A DNA stretch of 64,000 nucleotides from Cyanophora paradoxa (Eukaryota; Glaucocystophyceae; Cyanophorales; Cyanophoraceae). Position 1 is the first letter of the stretch. Every line of letters begins with the position of its first letter. The notes below the pieces were generated by a model. The model was not told the origin of the DNA. It saw only the letters and a list, made by a program, of their open reading frames with translations, and did no database searches. The stretch covers positions 124,001-188,000 of the forward strand of contig QPMI01000040.1 of NCBI GenBank assembly GCA_004431415.1, given 5' to 3'. Below are positions 1 to 10,968 of this stretch, piece after piece. Position numbers and translations under genes: made by a program.

Positions 1-1023
1 CGCCATGCCGTAACTGCCGTAACTGCCGCCAGCGCCGCGCGTCCGATCGCTTCCGCGTGAGCCACCGCTGCGCGCTTTGGAGTGAGGCGGGCGCGCTAAG
101 CGGCCGGGCCTTGACGACGCACGGAATTCAGGTAGCTATAGCGCGCGTCGGGCGACGGGCTGCGAAAGTTGCGTGGCACCGGCGCCGCTGGGCCGCAGTG
201 GGCGCCCGCTCCGGAGGGCGCCGCCATCGCCGTCGCTGCTGACCCGCACCGGCGGCAACATCGCCGCGCCTCGATTGCCGCTGCCCACCGGCACCGATTC
301 AAGCAGGAATGGACAGCTGCGGTCTTCGGCCCCACGCTTCCCGCGCTGCCGATCCATTCTTGATGCGAGACCCGAGCCCGAAAAGCTGCGCTGGCATCTT
401 GATTCTGGACCGATCTGTGGGGCTTCAGCGTGATAGAAAGCGGGTCTCTCAGCGTTCGCACCGGATGCGCGGCTGCTTGCCGACTCCTGGACATCTTGCG
501 GCCATCGCTTCCAGCCATTGCCGTTGCTTCCGCCGCCTGGCTGTGCGGCGCGGGCCGTCTGGCTGTCCGCCCGCTCGCTTTGGAGCGAGATCTTGTCATC
601 TTGCCCGCTGTGCAGCCCGGGGTACAGCCCGCTGTGCAGGCTCCTTCTGATCACGGCTTCAGCGATGCTTCTCTGCGATTTGGTACGCTCGCGTTCCTTC
701 TCACTCGGCTCCTGTACCGCTCTGATCGCCGAGGCTCGCAGAGCTCGCTTCGCCTCGCGCGCGGCGCCGGCACATGTTCAACCGAAACACGCGCGCGCGA
801 GCGGGGGCCTCGCGCCCGTCGGATCGCACACCATCGCCCTCGCTTGCGACTCTGCCGCATCATCGGAGAGCCCGCGGTGCCCGCGCCCGCCGAGCTCGAG
901 GCCCGTCGACCCGTCGCGGCGCCGGCGCCGGCGGCGCGGTGCGGAGGAGGGCGCGCGGTGCGGCCGCATCTGGTCCGCCCCTCTCCCTCCTATCTCTTTC
1001 TCTTCTCACCGACGGAGGGGCAG
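1..1023. other. Unassigned sequence upstream of the first recognisable UBR4 exon
   Basis: This stretch, and its copy at 9947-10968, has long open frames on both strands because of high GC, but none translates to a protein family I recognise. A pyrimidine-rich tract ending in an AG at 1022-1023 precedes the first recognisable UBR4 exon, so at least the last ~70 bases look like intron. A short upstream exon with an Ala/Pro-rich linker ending near 940 is possible but not shown. The missing ~4,000 N-terminal residues expected for UBR4 are not in this stretch. Confidence 0.5.
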
Positions 1024-4000
1024 CCGGGACCTGGACCTCTCGGCGCTGATCGAGGACGACAACGGGATGGAGCTGCTCGTGGCCGGCCAGATCGTCCGCC
1101 TCGACCTCTCCATCCGCCAGGCCGTCTTCCCCGCTTCTCCGCTTCTCCGGTTCTGAGAGGGCGGCGCCGGGGTACGTGCAGGTGTACGAGCAGGTCTGGC
1201 GGCGCTCGCTGGGGGCGACCAGGCCGGTGACGGCCCGCCCATGGTCGTCACCTACCGCCTCCAGGCGCGCCTCTCGGCCTCTCCCTCCATTCCTTCGCCC
1301 GCTGAGGGCGCGGGCAGGGCCTGGACGGTGAGGCTACAGAGCCGATCGTGGACGCGCTGGAGGACACGGCGGGGCCGGAGCGGGACCCCGAGGAGGAGTT
1401 CGCCGCCGCCGCCGTCATGGCCCCCTCCGGCGGCCTCGACGCCCTCCTCGCCCAGGCACGCGCACCCTCTCCCCTTCTGAGCCCAGCTCAGCTGATCTGA
1501 ACTCATCTGAGCTTAGATCCGGTCCTTCCGGACGCTGGACGTGAACGCCGACCTCGTCGCTCTCGTCCTGCGCCTCGCCCGCCACTGCGCCCTCCTCGCG
1601 CCAACCGCGCCCGCGTGCGCCCCGCCCCGCCGGCCCTCCCCCTCCCCCGCGCCGCCTCAGACGCCTCAGATGCTGGCGCTGGGCGGGGTACGCGTGCTCC
1701 TCGACGTGCTCCGCCTGGCCTTCGCGGACGAGCGCCACGCCGACGAGGTCCGGCGCGGCCGCGGCCCAGAGGCGACCCGGCCCCGTCTGATCTCCGGCGC
1801 CTCCGTCCCGCTCCGCAGGCCGAGGCGCTGCTGCTGACGCTGGAGAGCCTGGTGGAGGCGGCGACGGCGGCGGCGGTGGCGCCGGACGCGGCGGCGGCGG
1901 CCTCGGGCGGCGACCGCGAGCGCCTCAGCGACGCGGCGGTCGTCTCCAGCTCCGCATGTTCCTCGAGAAGGCCCGCCCGCCCGCCCTCCGTGCTCGTTCT
2001 CGGCGCCGGCTGACGGCGGCGGCCGGCAGCTCACGAGCCCGCTGGTCAAAACGCACCGCCGCGTCGCCACGACCATGACCCGCGTCCTGCAGGCGCGCCC
2101 CGCCCGCCCGCCCCGCCCGCCCCCGCCCTCCCGCCCCGCCTCTCACGGCGCCCGCCGCGCAGTTCCTGACGTACGGGCGGGCGCCGGCGATGGAGCTGAT
2201 CGCCGACTACTTCGCGCCGCACCTCGACTGGGAGGCGCTCGCGGGGCCGCTCCGCTCCGACGCGCAGGCGCGCCTCCTCGTCGAATGCGCCGTCAAATTC
2301 GCGGACGCCATCCGGGTACCCCCGCCGCCCCTCCCCCTTTTCTTCGCCGCGGCTCACGGCCCCGCGCCGCGCCGCGCCGCAGGACGACGCGAACGGGCAG
2401 CGGCTGAAGGACTGATCCTGGCGCGCGGCGTCCCCGGCCGCGCCGCCGCCTTCCTCGCCGCCACCGTACCCCCGCAAGTTCACGGAGGGCGACGCCGAGT
2501 GGGCGGCGGCGCTGGCGTCGCCGGCGCTGCCTCGGCGCTGCTGCTCCTCACGGGCCTCTGCCGCGGGCATCCGGCCACGCAGCGCGTCCTCCTCGAGACG
2601 AACGTCCTGCCGCTATGCCACTTCCTCGAGCAGGTGCGCGGGGCGCGCGCCGGGGCCGCGCCGCGCCGCGCCGGCCGCTGAGGGGCCGGCCGCCGCCGCA
2701 GATCACGCAGGGCGGGAGCAAGGTGGGGATCCAGGCGGAGAACCTGCTGGAGGCGGCGGCCGGCGGGGAGGGCGGGGCGAGGCGGACGCTGGCGTGCGCG
2801 AGGCGGTGCGGGCTCTGCGGGACGCGACGCGGCGCGAGAAGCGCAAACTCGCCCTCGCCAAGCGCGAGAAGCTCCTCGCCGACCTCGGCATGCGCCTTGA
2901 CGCCGGCGGCGAGTCCGGCGCCGGCGGCGGCGGCGGCGGCGAGGCCGGCGATGCGGCGGCGCCCGAGGCGGGCCCCTCGGGCGCCGGCGGGGGCGGGCGC
3001 ATCGTGGCGAGCCGGGTCCCGGGGGCGCTGGCGGGGGCCGGCGGCCTGGAGGCCATCGACGCGGCGGAGGAGGCCGGCCGGGTGCGCTGCATGGTCTGCC
3101 GCGAGGGGTACGCCTACAAGCCCCGCGAGCCGATGGGCGCCTACGTCTACCTCCGCCGCGTGCCCGTCGGGAGGCGCCCCGCGGGCGCCGGGGGTGGCGC
3201 CGGGGAGCCCCGTGGGGGCGGGCGGGGCGGCTCGGGGCCGGGCGAGGCGGCGTGGCCAGCTCGTCGCACTTCAACACGATCCACTTCGCCTGCCACCGCG
3301 ACGCCACCCGCGCCGAGCGCTCGCTCAAGGCCCGCCCGCCCGCCCCGCCCGCCCCGCCCCGCCCCGCCCCGCCCCGGCGCCGTTCTGACGCGGCGGGGCA
3401 GGTCCCCCGCGAGGAATGGGACGGGGCGACGCTGCGGAACAACCAGACGCGCTGCAACAACCTGTACCCCTCGCCGGCCCGCTCGTCCCGCGGACGCCTA
3501 CGCGCAGGCGACGGACCGCTTCTGGCAGCAGGCGGCGGCCGCGCTGGGGCGGCTCGAGTGCGGCGCGCCGGCGGCGCGCCTGCGGCTCGCCCTTCACGAC
3601 GCGCGCCTCCTCCTCGCCCGCCTCGCCCACCGCGAGGCCTTCGCCGGCGAGGGCGAGACGCTGCGGGGACGCGCGAGTCGAACCTCTGCCTCTGCCCACA
3701 TCCTCTACGCCGCCGCCGCCGCCCTCGACGCCGCCGGCCCCGCCACCCGCGCCGCCTCGCCGCCGCCCTCGCCGCCTTTGCCCAGTCCGGCCCCGCCGCC
3801 GCCGTCTCCGCTGCCGCCGGCGCCGGCATCGCCTCGCCCGGCGGCGGCGGCGGCGCGGCGGGCGCCACGGCGGGCGCCGAGGCGATCGCTGCGGACTTCG
3901 GCGCGGATGGCGGCGCGCACCTCGCGCTCGTCGCCGCCGTCTCTCCTCCCCCCGCCGAGTGGCGCGCCCGCCGCCTCGCCTCCTCCGCCGCGCCCTCGCC

Positions 4001-4506
4001 GCCGGCGCCCGCCACGGGCCCCGCTACGGCGCCCCGCCGCCTCCGCCTCCTCCTCCTCCTCCTCCTCCTCCCGCGCCGCCCCGCCCTCCCCCGGCCCTCT
4101 TCCTCCTCCGCCCCGCCGCGCCCGCGGCGGACTGGGGCGTGGCGGCGTCCGCCGCCTTCTTCGGTCTGGCGTGCCTCGTCCGGCGCGAGTTCGGGGCCCC
4201 GGCGGGGAGCGAGGCGGCCGGCGACGGCGACGCGGTGGCGGCGCTGTGCGAGCGCGTGCGCGCCGACGAGCGGCCCGTCCTCGCCTCCTCGCGCCGCATC
4301 GCCGAGGCCTACGCCGCCGCCTGCGCCGCCGCCGCCCCGCCCGCCGGCCCCGCCGCCCTCCTCGCGCCCTCTTCCCGGTGCGCCCCGTCCCTCCAGATCG
4401 CTCGCCGGCGCGCCGCTCTTCTGACGCTCGTGCAGAGGCGGCGGAGGAGGCGGCGGCGGAGGGCGGCCTGGAGGCCCTCGTCGAGCGCGCCGCCGGCGAC
4501 CGCTGA
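1024..4506 (+). CDS. UBR4: UBR4/BIG-type E3 ubiquitin ligase, C-terminal part (left copy)
   Basis: UBR4 (BIG in plants, Pushover in flies) is a ~5,000-residue E3 ligase of the N-degron pathway. This is its last ~1,000 residues. In order I see the segment IEDDNGMELLVAGQIVRLDL, then VYEQVW, VVTYRLQ/GLDGEATEP, a helical stretch ending in LKDLILARGV, a basic helix with RALRDATRREKRKLALAKRE, the zinc-binding E3 module (CMVCREGY to CNNLYP), and a helical tail ending in LVERAAGDR and a TGA at 4504-4506. These match the order in plant BIG and human UBR4. Introns inferred from frame: 1121-1181, 1265-1317, 1456-1516, 1971-2029, 2093-2162 and 3330-3401 all begin with GC; others (after NRAR, ADE, DAIR and LEQ) begin with GT. 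Several frame breaks lie in C or G runs (for example near 2470 and 3468). They look like base-calling errors and not pseudogene decay. The 5' end lies left of the window. Confidence 0.9.
3088..3470 (+). other. UBR4: UBR4 zinc-binding E3 module (hemi-RING type)
   Basis: Cys pair CMVC at 3088-3099 is followed by REGY and a LGxYxYxKRV-like stretch (GAYVYLRRV). After a Gly/Pro-rich insert comes SHFNTIHFACH (3256 onward), then a 72-nt GC-AG intron (3330-3401), EEWDGATLRNN and CNNLYP. The Cys/His spacing and surrounding words are the conserved C-terminal E3 module of UBR4/BIG. The second copy starts at 13035. All zinc ligands I expect for this module are present. The insert between GAYVYLRRV and SHFN is longer and more Gly-rich than in plants or animals. 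Confidence 0.9.
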
Positions 4507-4639
4507 GCGGCGCGCGCTATCCGAACTGTAGATCTAGAGATATCTCGCAACTGACGTGTAGGTAGAAGAATCATACGTAGGAACTGCTCAGGAACGTGAA
4601 TTGAATCAAATTGAGTTTCCGCTGAGTTGCCCTTCGCAG

Positions 4640-4675
<36 letters not shown>
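4640..4675. repeat. Poly-C run of 36, left copy
   Basis: An uninterrupted run of 36 C lies in the convergent spacer between the UBR4 stop and the giant-gene stop. The matching run in the other copy is 32 C. Confidence 0.95.
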
Positions 4676-4854
4676 TTTTCATTACGTGTGCAATTGATAG
4701 ATTCGATTGAAAAAGAGAAACCACTGCATGCGACCTACGCAAATGCTAAGCTTACAAAACTAGCTCCACTAAATAATAATACACGCTTCTCCAGCGAAAT
4801 GAGGCCGGGGCCATTCCAAGCACTGGCCACGGCCCCACTAGTCAAGCTCCATAA

Positions 4855-7800
4855 TCAGGGAGTTGGTGTCGGTGTGGGATCCACCGGCTTGGTGTAGAAT
4901 ATTTGACTGCCCTGAAGATGGCAGACGTACTGGTAGTTGTTCGCCCTCTGAACAGAGTGGTCCCACGCGTGGTCTAAATTCTTGTTGGGCAGGTTATAGG
5001 CGATGTCGTTGGGAATCTGCAAGCACGTGCAGATCGCCATCTGGTTCCACCCCATTCCGATGCGGACGTCATTTAGGCCAGGGGCAGTGGCAGCGATGGT
5101 GCTGTTGCCCTGGTCCCAGGGCTGGTCGTTGCCATCGCAGGACTCGGGCCCGGACATAACACTGCCCTCGCCCATCGTGATGACGGTGTACGTGGTGCCG
5201 GGGCAGTGTCGTCGCCGCACCGCTGGTAGAATGCGAGCATGGTGTCCGGCTTGGTCACGACGTACGTGTTCGCGTTCTTGCCCTTGCCTTTGTTCTGGGC
5301 GCGGTTGTTCCACCAGTTCGGAGTGAAGCTTGTCGTGTCGTTGGTACCGTCCGACGGGAAGTTCGCATTCGGATACGTCCACGGGTGTGCCGGCGGCCTG
5401 CTGGCCGCTGGCATGCACTGACCCGGTCCAAACGAGGATATATCGGGGTCTATCTCGTCCGACTGGCGGGCGACCTGCACGCGGATGGGCGACGTAATCC
5501 TGCCCGTGCTATCGAGGACGAAGCGGTTGACGGCGATGTTCAGGCCTCCGTTGGCGTTGAGCAGGCCCGTGCTCGTCACAGTGCCGTGATCGAGATGAAG
5601 CCGGTCGTGAGGGTGTTGCCCGACTTGTCGACGACGAAGCGGTTCGTGTTGACCTGCAGGGCCAGGTTGTCTGATCCCATTGCGCTGTCCAGGCTGACGA
5701 CCTTGGAGGTCGTGAAGCCAGCCAGCAGCTGCAGGATGCCCGTGCTCGTCAGCGTGCCCGTCACGCCCAGCGAGCCCGTCACCAGCGCGTTGCCCGAGAC
5801 ATCGATCACGAACTTGTTGGCCATGATGTTGAGCCCGCCGTTCACGTTCAGCAGCCCCGTCGACGTCACCGTACCCGTCACGCCCACTGAGCCCGTCGAC
5901 AGCGTGTTGCCGGACATGTCCACACTGAACCTATTCCAGAGGACGTTCAGACCACTGTTCGCGTTCAGGAGACCCGTGCTGGTCACAGTGCCGGTAATGC
6001 TCATCGTTCCCGTCGCCAGCGCGCTGCCCGAGAAGTCCACGACGAACTGATTCCACATCACGTTCAGCCCGCCGTTCGCGTTCAGCAGTCCCGTGGAAGT
6101 CACGGTCCCCGTCACCCCGACCATGCCCGTCGCCAGCGCGTTGCCCGAGAAATCAACCACGAACTGGTTCCACATCACGTTCAGCCCGCCGTTCGCGTTC
6201 AAGAGACCCGTGCTGGTCACAGTGCCTGTCACTCCGACCATGCCCGTCGCCAGCGCATTCCGGACATGTCCACAATGAACTGATTCCAGAGGACATTCAG
6301 CCCGCCGTTCGCGTTTAGCAGCCCCGTCGACGTCACGGTCCCCGTCACCCCGACTGTGCCGTCGCCAACACATTTCCGGAGATGTCAACAGCGAACTGAT
6401 TCCACCTGAGGTTCAAACCGCCATTCGCGTTGAGTAACCCAGTGCTGGTCACTGTACCAGTTACACCGACCAAGCCGGTCGCAAGCACAGTGCCTGCTCT
6501 GTCGACGGAGAACTTGTTGAACACCACATTCAAACCACCGTTCGCATTCAGAAGGCCGTCGACGTCAAAGTGCCAGAGATTCCAATGGTGCCGGTGGCGC
6601 GGACATTTCCGGATAAGTCAACCACAAAACGGTTTCCATTCACGTTCAGCCCGCCGTTCGCGTTCAGCAGCCCGTCGACGTCACGGTCCCCGTCACCCCG
6701 ACCATGCCCGTCGCCAGCGCATTGCCCGACATGTCCACTACGAACTGATTCCACAGCACGTTCAGCCCGCCGTTCGCATTCAGCAGCCCCGTCGACGTCA
6801 CGGTCCCCGTAACACCGACCATACCAGTCGCAAGCGCGTTGCCCGAAGTGTCCACCAAGAACTGATTCCACAGCACGTTGAGCCCGCCGTTCGCGTTCAG
6901 CAGCCCCGTCGACGTCACGGTCCCGTCACCCAGACCATGCCCGTCGCCAACGCATTGCCAGACGCGTCCACAACGAACTTGTTGGTTCCAACCGACACCT
7001 TCGTGATGTCCAGCATATCCGCAACGGAGACGGTACCAAGCTCAGTAGCCCAGTCGAAGTGAGTGTCCCCGTAATGCCGAGGGTCCCAGTTATGAGCACG
7101 TTACCAGTGAGGTCCACTGAGAACTTGTTGCTCAGAACATTCAAACCGCCGTTCGCGTTCAAGAGGCCCGTAGATGTGACAGTTCCAGTCACGCCCACGA
7201 GTCCAGTCGCCAGCACATTCCCAGAGAGGTCGACAACAAACTGATTTGCCATGACGTTGATGCCTCCATTCGAATTCAGGAGACCAGTGGATGTCAGCGT
7301 TCCAGTTACGCCAAACAAGCCCGTCGCCAACACGTTGCCCGAAGTATCCACCACGAACTGGTTCGCCATCACGTTCAGGAACCCGTTCGCGTTCAGCAAG
7401 CCCGTCGACGTCAGCGTGCCAGTCAGCCCCATGGCCCCCGTGCCCAGCACGTTTCCGGACATGTCCACCACGAACTTGTTCGCCATCACATTCAGGAAGC
7501 CGTTCGCGTTGAGCAGACCCGTGGACGTCACTGTTCCCGTGATGCCGACGATGCCTGTGCTGAGCACATTGCCCAACGGATCCACGACGAACTGGTTCGC
7601 CATCACGTTCAGGAACCCGTTCGCGTTGAGCAGGCCAGTCGACGTCACCGTCCCAGTGATGCCAACCGCACCCGTCGCCAACACGTTGCCCGAAGTATCC
7701 ACCACGAACTGGTTCGCCATCACGTTCAGGAACCCGTTCGCGTTCAGCAAGCCCGTCGACGTCAGCGTGCCGGTCAGCCCCAGGGCCCCGGTGCCCAGAA

Positions 7801-8690
7801 CGTTTCCGGACATGTCCACCACGAACTTGTTTGCCATCACATTCAGGAAGCCGTTTGCGTTGAGCAGACCCGTGGACGTCACTGTTCCCGTGATGCCGAC
7901 GATGCCTGTGCTGAGCACATTGCCCGACGGATCCACGACGAACTGGTTCGCCATCACGTTCAGGAACCCGTTCGCGTTGAGCAGGCCGGTCGACGTCACT
8001 GTCCCAGTAATGCCAACCGCACCGTCGCCAACACGTTGCCCGAAGGATCCACCACGAACTGGTTCGCCATCACGTTCAGGAACCCGTTCGCGTTCAGCAA
8101 GCCCGTCGACGTCAGCGTGCCGGTCAGCCCAGGGCCCCGTGCCCAGCACGTTTCCGGACATGTCCACCACGAACTTGTTTGCCATCACATTCAGGAAGCC
8201 GTTCGCGTTGAGCAGACCCGTGGACGTCACTGTTCCCGTGATGCCGACAATGCCTGTGCTAAGCACATTGCCCGACGGATCCACGACGAACTGGTTCGCC
8301 ATCACGTTCAGGAACCCGTTCGCGTTGAGCAGGCCAGTCGACGTCACCGTCCCAGTGATGCCAACCGCACCCGTCGCCAACACGTTGCCGGAAGTATCCA
8401 CCACGAATTGGTTCGCCATCACGTTCAGGAACCCGTTCGCGTTCAGCAAGCCCGTCGACGTCAGCGTGCCGGTCAGTCCCAGGGCCCCCGTGCCCAGCAC
8501 GTTTCCGGACATGTCAACCACGAACTGGTTTGCCATCACATTCAGGAAGCCGTTTGCGTTGAGGAGACCCGTGGACGTCACTGTTCCCGTGATGCCGACG
8601 ATGCCTGTGCTAAGCACATTGCCCGACGGATCCACGACGAACTGGTTCGCCATCACGTTCAGGAACCCGTTCGCGTTGAGCAGGCCAGTC
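4855..8690 (-). pseudogene. Truncated, frameshifted copy of the giant repeat gene 3' end
   Basis: Same sequence as the last ~3.8 kb of the giant gene (stop at 4855-4857, matching 14817-14819). The frame is broken at least near 5200, 5581, 6258, 6358, 6554, 6673, 6925, 7044, 8023, 8131 and 8143. Nearly all breaks I checked are a single missing base in a G/C run relative to the intact copy. The upstream end is cut at 8690 inside a repeat unit, where unrelated sequence begins. It cannot encode the protein as printed. An unpolished duplicate of the true locus is more likely than a decayed paralogue, because substitutions are almost absent. Confidence 0.8.
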
Positions 8691-8785
8691 AACTGTAGCG
8701 GTATCTTGCATCGGTCGTGTAGGTACCGGTAGAAGAATCATACGTAGGAACGGGTAAGGTAGAACGTGAATTCAAAAGTATTGAT
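8691..8785 (+). repeat. Diverged copy of the UBR4 3' flank
   Basis: Shares aactgtag, then cgtgtaggta, then the 19-base block agaagaatcatacgtagga and gaacgtgaatt in the same order and spacing as 4525-4615. It lies exactly at the right end of the left duplicated segment. It is clearly diverged, unlike the flanking ~99% duplicate, so it is a separate and older copy. Confidence 0.75.
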
Positions 8786-9946
8786 GATGAAATGGAAATT
8801 TTCTCTTGACACTCGAAGGAAAAAGGCCCCGGCGCGATCCGAGCCCGGGGCGGGCGGGCGTAGTGAACATAGTGCCAAAATGTCGCCCCGGAAACAGCGT
8901 TTTCAGAAGGATCGGAAGGGAGCGCGCCCGGGCAGGCCTGACGGGCGGTCCCGGGCGGACCTTCTCCGCGAGATCTAGAGCTGCTTGCGCTGCAGCTGGG
9001 CCCGCGGCCGTCCGCGCGCGCGCGCGGAGATCTAGAACATGTATCCCTGTCCGTCGCCTTTAAAGATTTCGAATTCAGCGGTACGGGTGCGCATGCGCAT
9101 GTACATGTCTCGCGCGCCGCGGCCGGCGCGCATGGGCGCGCGCCAATTCGTCTTTTTTTCCCCGGTCGTCCCCCTGCGCTTCTCCCCCCCGTTCATTCCC
9201 CCGAATTGTTAGCCACCGGTGGCTAACTTGCGATCGAAGGGTACAGGGTTCGGCCTCCTGAAATTGATCTCATAGAAGAACGAGCTCTCTGTCTCTCTCG
9301 ATCTGGCGCGCTCTACGCAGTCTAGGCGCCACTAATGGCGAGCTGCGGGGTCTACGAATGAGGGGACGGGGCCGGAGGCGAGGCGGAGGGTGGCGGCGGA
9401 GGGCGCCGCCGGCGGCGGCTCCAAGGCTCGGTCAGGGCCGCCGCGAGACCCTCTCACGGGACGGCGCCCCGCGCCGCCCACCAGCAGCGACGCCCGCAGC
9501 GCAGGCTCCAGCGGGCCGGCGGCGGCGCTAGGGCGAGGTCGAGGAGGGCGGGGACTCGCCGGGGAGGGCGCCGGCTAGGGCGGCAGGCCGGCGGCCTCGA
9601 GCTCCAGGCGGCGCTGCTCCTTCGAGAGCGCCGACGAGGCTGGACGCCGCCGAGCCGAGCCCGGCACCCTGCTCCGGGCGGCGTGGCGGAGAGGAGGGCC
9701 GCGAGGGCCGCGCGACGCCGCTGCGGCCGAGCTGCAGGGGACGCTGCAGCGGCGGAGGGCGGCGACACGCCAGGCTCCGGAAGGCGCTGCTGCAGACTCT
9801 GAGAGGAAAGCGAAGAATCGCGATTAGATGGCGTTCACGGACTCGTAGCCAGAGCAGCGTACCGTGCTGCGCCGGGGTGTAGCTGCGCCGCCTGGGCGCG
9901 GTCGGTTGGAGGATCTGCCCGCAACTGCCGTAACTGCCGTAACTGC
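8691..9946. other. Single-copy sequence between the two duplicated segments
   Basis: 1,256 bp without a recognisable gene. The first ~95 bp resemble the UBR4 3' flank. The middle (about 8990-9200) is rich in alternating CG and GCATGCGC-like palindromes. On the minus strand a frame closing at 9575 reads SSALSKEQRRLELEAAGLPP and could be the C-terminus of another gene, with a possible acceptor near 9731 or 9799. Its upstream part has no recognisable family and I leave it uncalled. Confidence 0.6.
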
Positions 9947-10968
9947 CGCCATGCCGTAACTGCCGTAACTGCCGCCAGCGCCGCGCGTCCGATCGCTTCC
10001 GCGTGAGCCACCGCTGCGCGCTTTGGAGTGAGGCGGGCGCGCTAAGCGGCCGGGCCTTGACGACGCACGGAATTCAGGTAGCTATAGCGCGCGTCGGGCG
10101 ACGGGCTGCGAAAGTTGCGTGGCACCGGCGCCGCTGGGCCGCAGTGGGCGCCCGCTCCGGAGGGCGCCGCCATCGCCGTCGCTGCTGACCCGCACCGGCG
10201 GCAACATCGCCGCGCCTCGATTGCCGCTGCCCACCGGCACCGATTCAAGCAGGAATGGACAGCTGCGGTCTTCGGCCCCACGCTTCCCGCGCTGCCGATC
10301 CATTCTTGATGCGAGACCCGAGCCCGAAAAGCTGCGCTGGCATCTTGATTCTGGACCGATCTGTGGGGCTTCAGCGTGATAGAAAGCGGGTCTCTCAGCG
10401 TTCGCACCGGATGCGCGGCTGCTTGCCGACTCCTGGACATCTTGCGGCCATCGCTTCCAGCCATTGCCGTTGCTTCCGCCGCCTGGCTGTGCGGCGCGGG
10501 CCGTCTGGCTGTCCGCCCGCTCGCTTTGGAGCGAGATCTTGTCATCTTGCCCGCTGTGCAGCCCGGGGTACAGCCCGCTGTGCAGGCTCCTTCTGATCAC
10601 GGCTTCAGCGATGCTTCTCTGCGATTTGGTACGCTCGCGTTCCTTCTCACTCGGCTCCTGTACCGCTCTGATCGCCGAGGCTCGCAGAGCTCGCTTCGCC
10701 TCGCGCGCGGCGCCGGCACATGTTCAACCGAAACACGCGCGCGCGAGCGGGGCCTCGCGCCCGTCGGATCGCACACCATCGCCCTCGCTTGCGACTCTGC
10801 CGCATCATCGGAGAGCCCGCGGTGCCCGCGCCCGCCGAGCTCGAGGCCCGTCGACCCGTCGCGGCGCCGGCGCCGGCGGCGCGGTGCGGGAGGAGGGCGC
10901 GCGGTGCGGCCGCATCTGGTCCGCCCCTCTCCTCCCTATCTCTTTCTCTTCTCACCGACGGAGGGCAG

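Larger units (their letters stand above)
1..8690. repeat. Left copy of an ~8.7-kb duplicated segment
   Basis: Positions 1-8690 match 9947-18663 nearly base for base. The offset drifts from 9946 at the left end to about 9973 at the right end because this copy lacks single bases in many G/C runs (for example around 6360, 6555, 6673, 8024 and 8130). A few true substitutions exist (2869 C against T in the other copy; 7471 C against T). The segment carries the UBR4 3' part and the 3' end of the giant repeat gene. Similarity reaches the window edge at position 1, so the left boundary is not visible. The right boundary is at 8690, inside a 117-bp repeat unit. Confidence 0.95.

Noticed and set aside
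136-654. Overlapping minus-strand frames at 96-654 and the copies at 10042-10600
   Set aside because: Open only because of high GC. No family, no splice or start context, and both strands are open at once.
5073-8690. Left copy of the giant-gene tail considered as a separate functional paralogue
   Set aside because: Many frame breaks, all or nearly all run-length changes, with almost no substitutions against the intact copy.
9454-9768. Minus-strand 104-codon frame
   Set aside because: Arg/Ala/Pro-rich composition typical of GC shadows. A different minus frame closing at 9575 looks slightly more protein-like, but neither has support.
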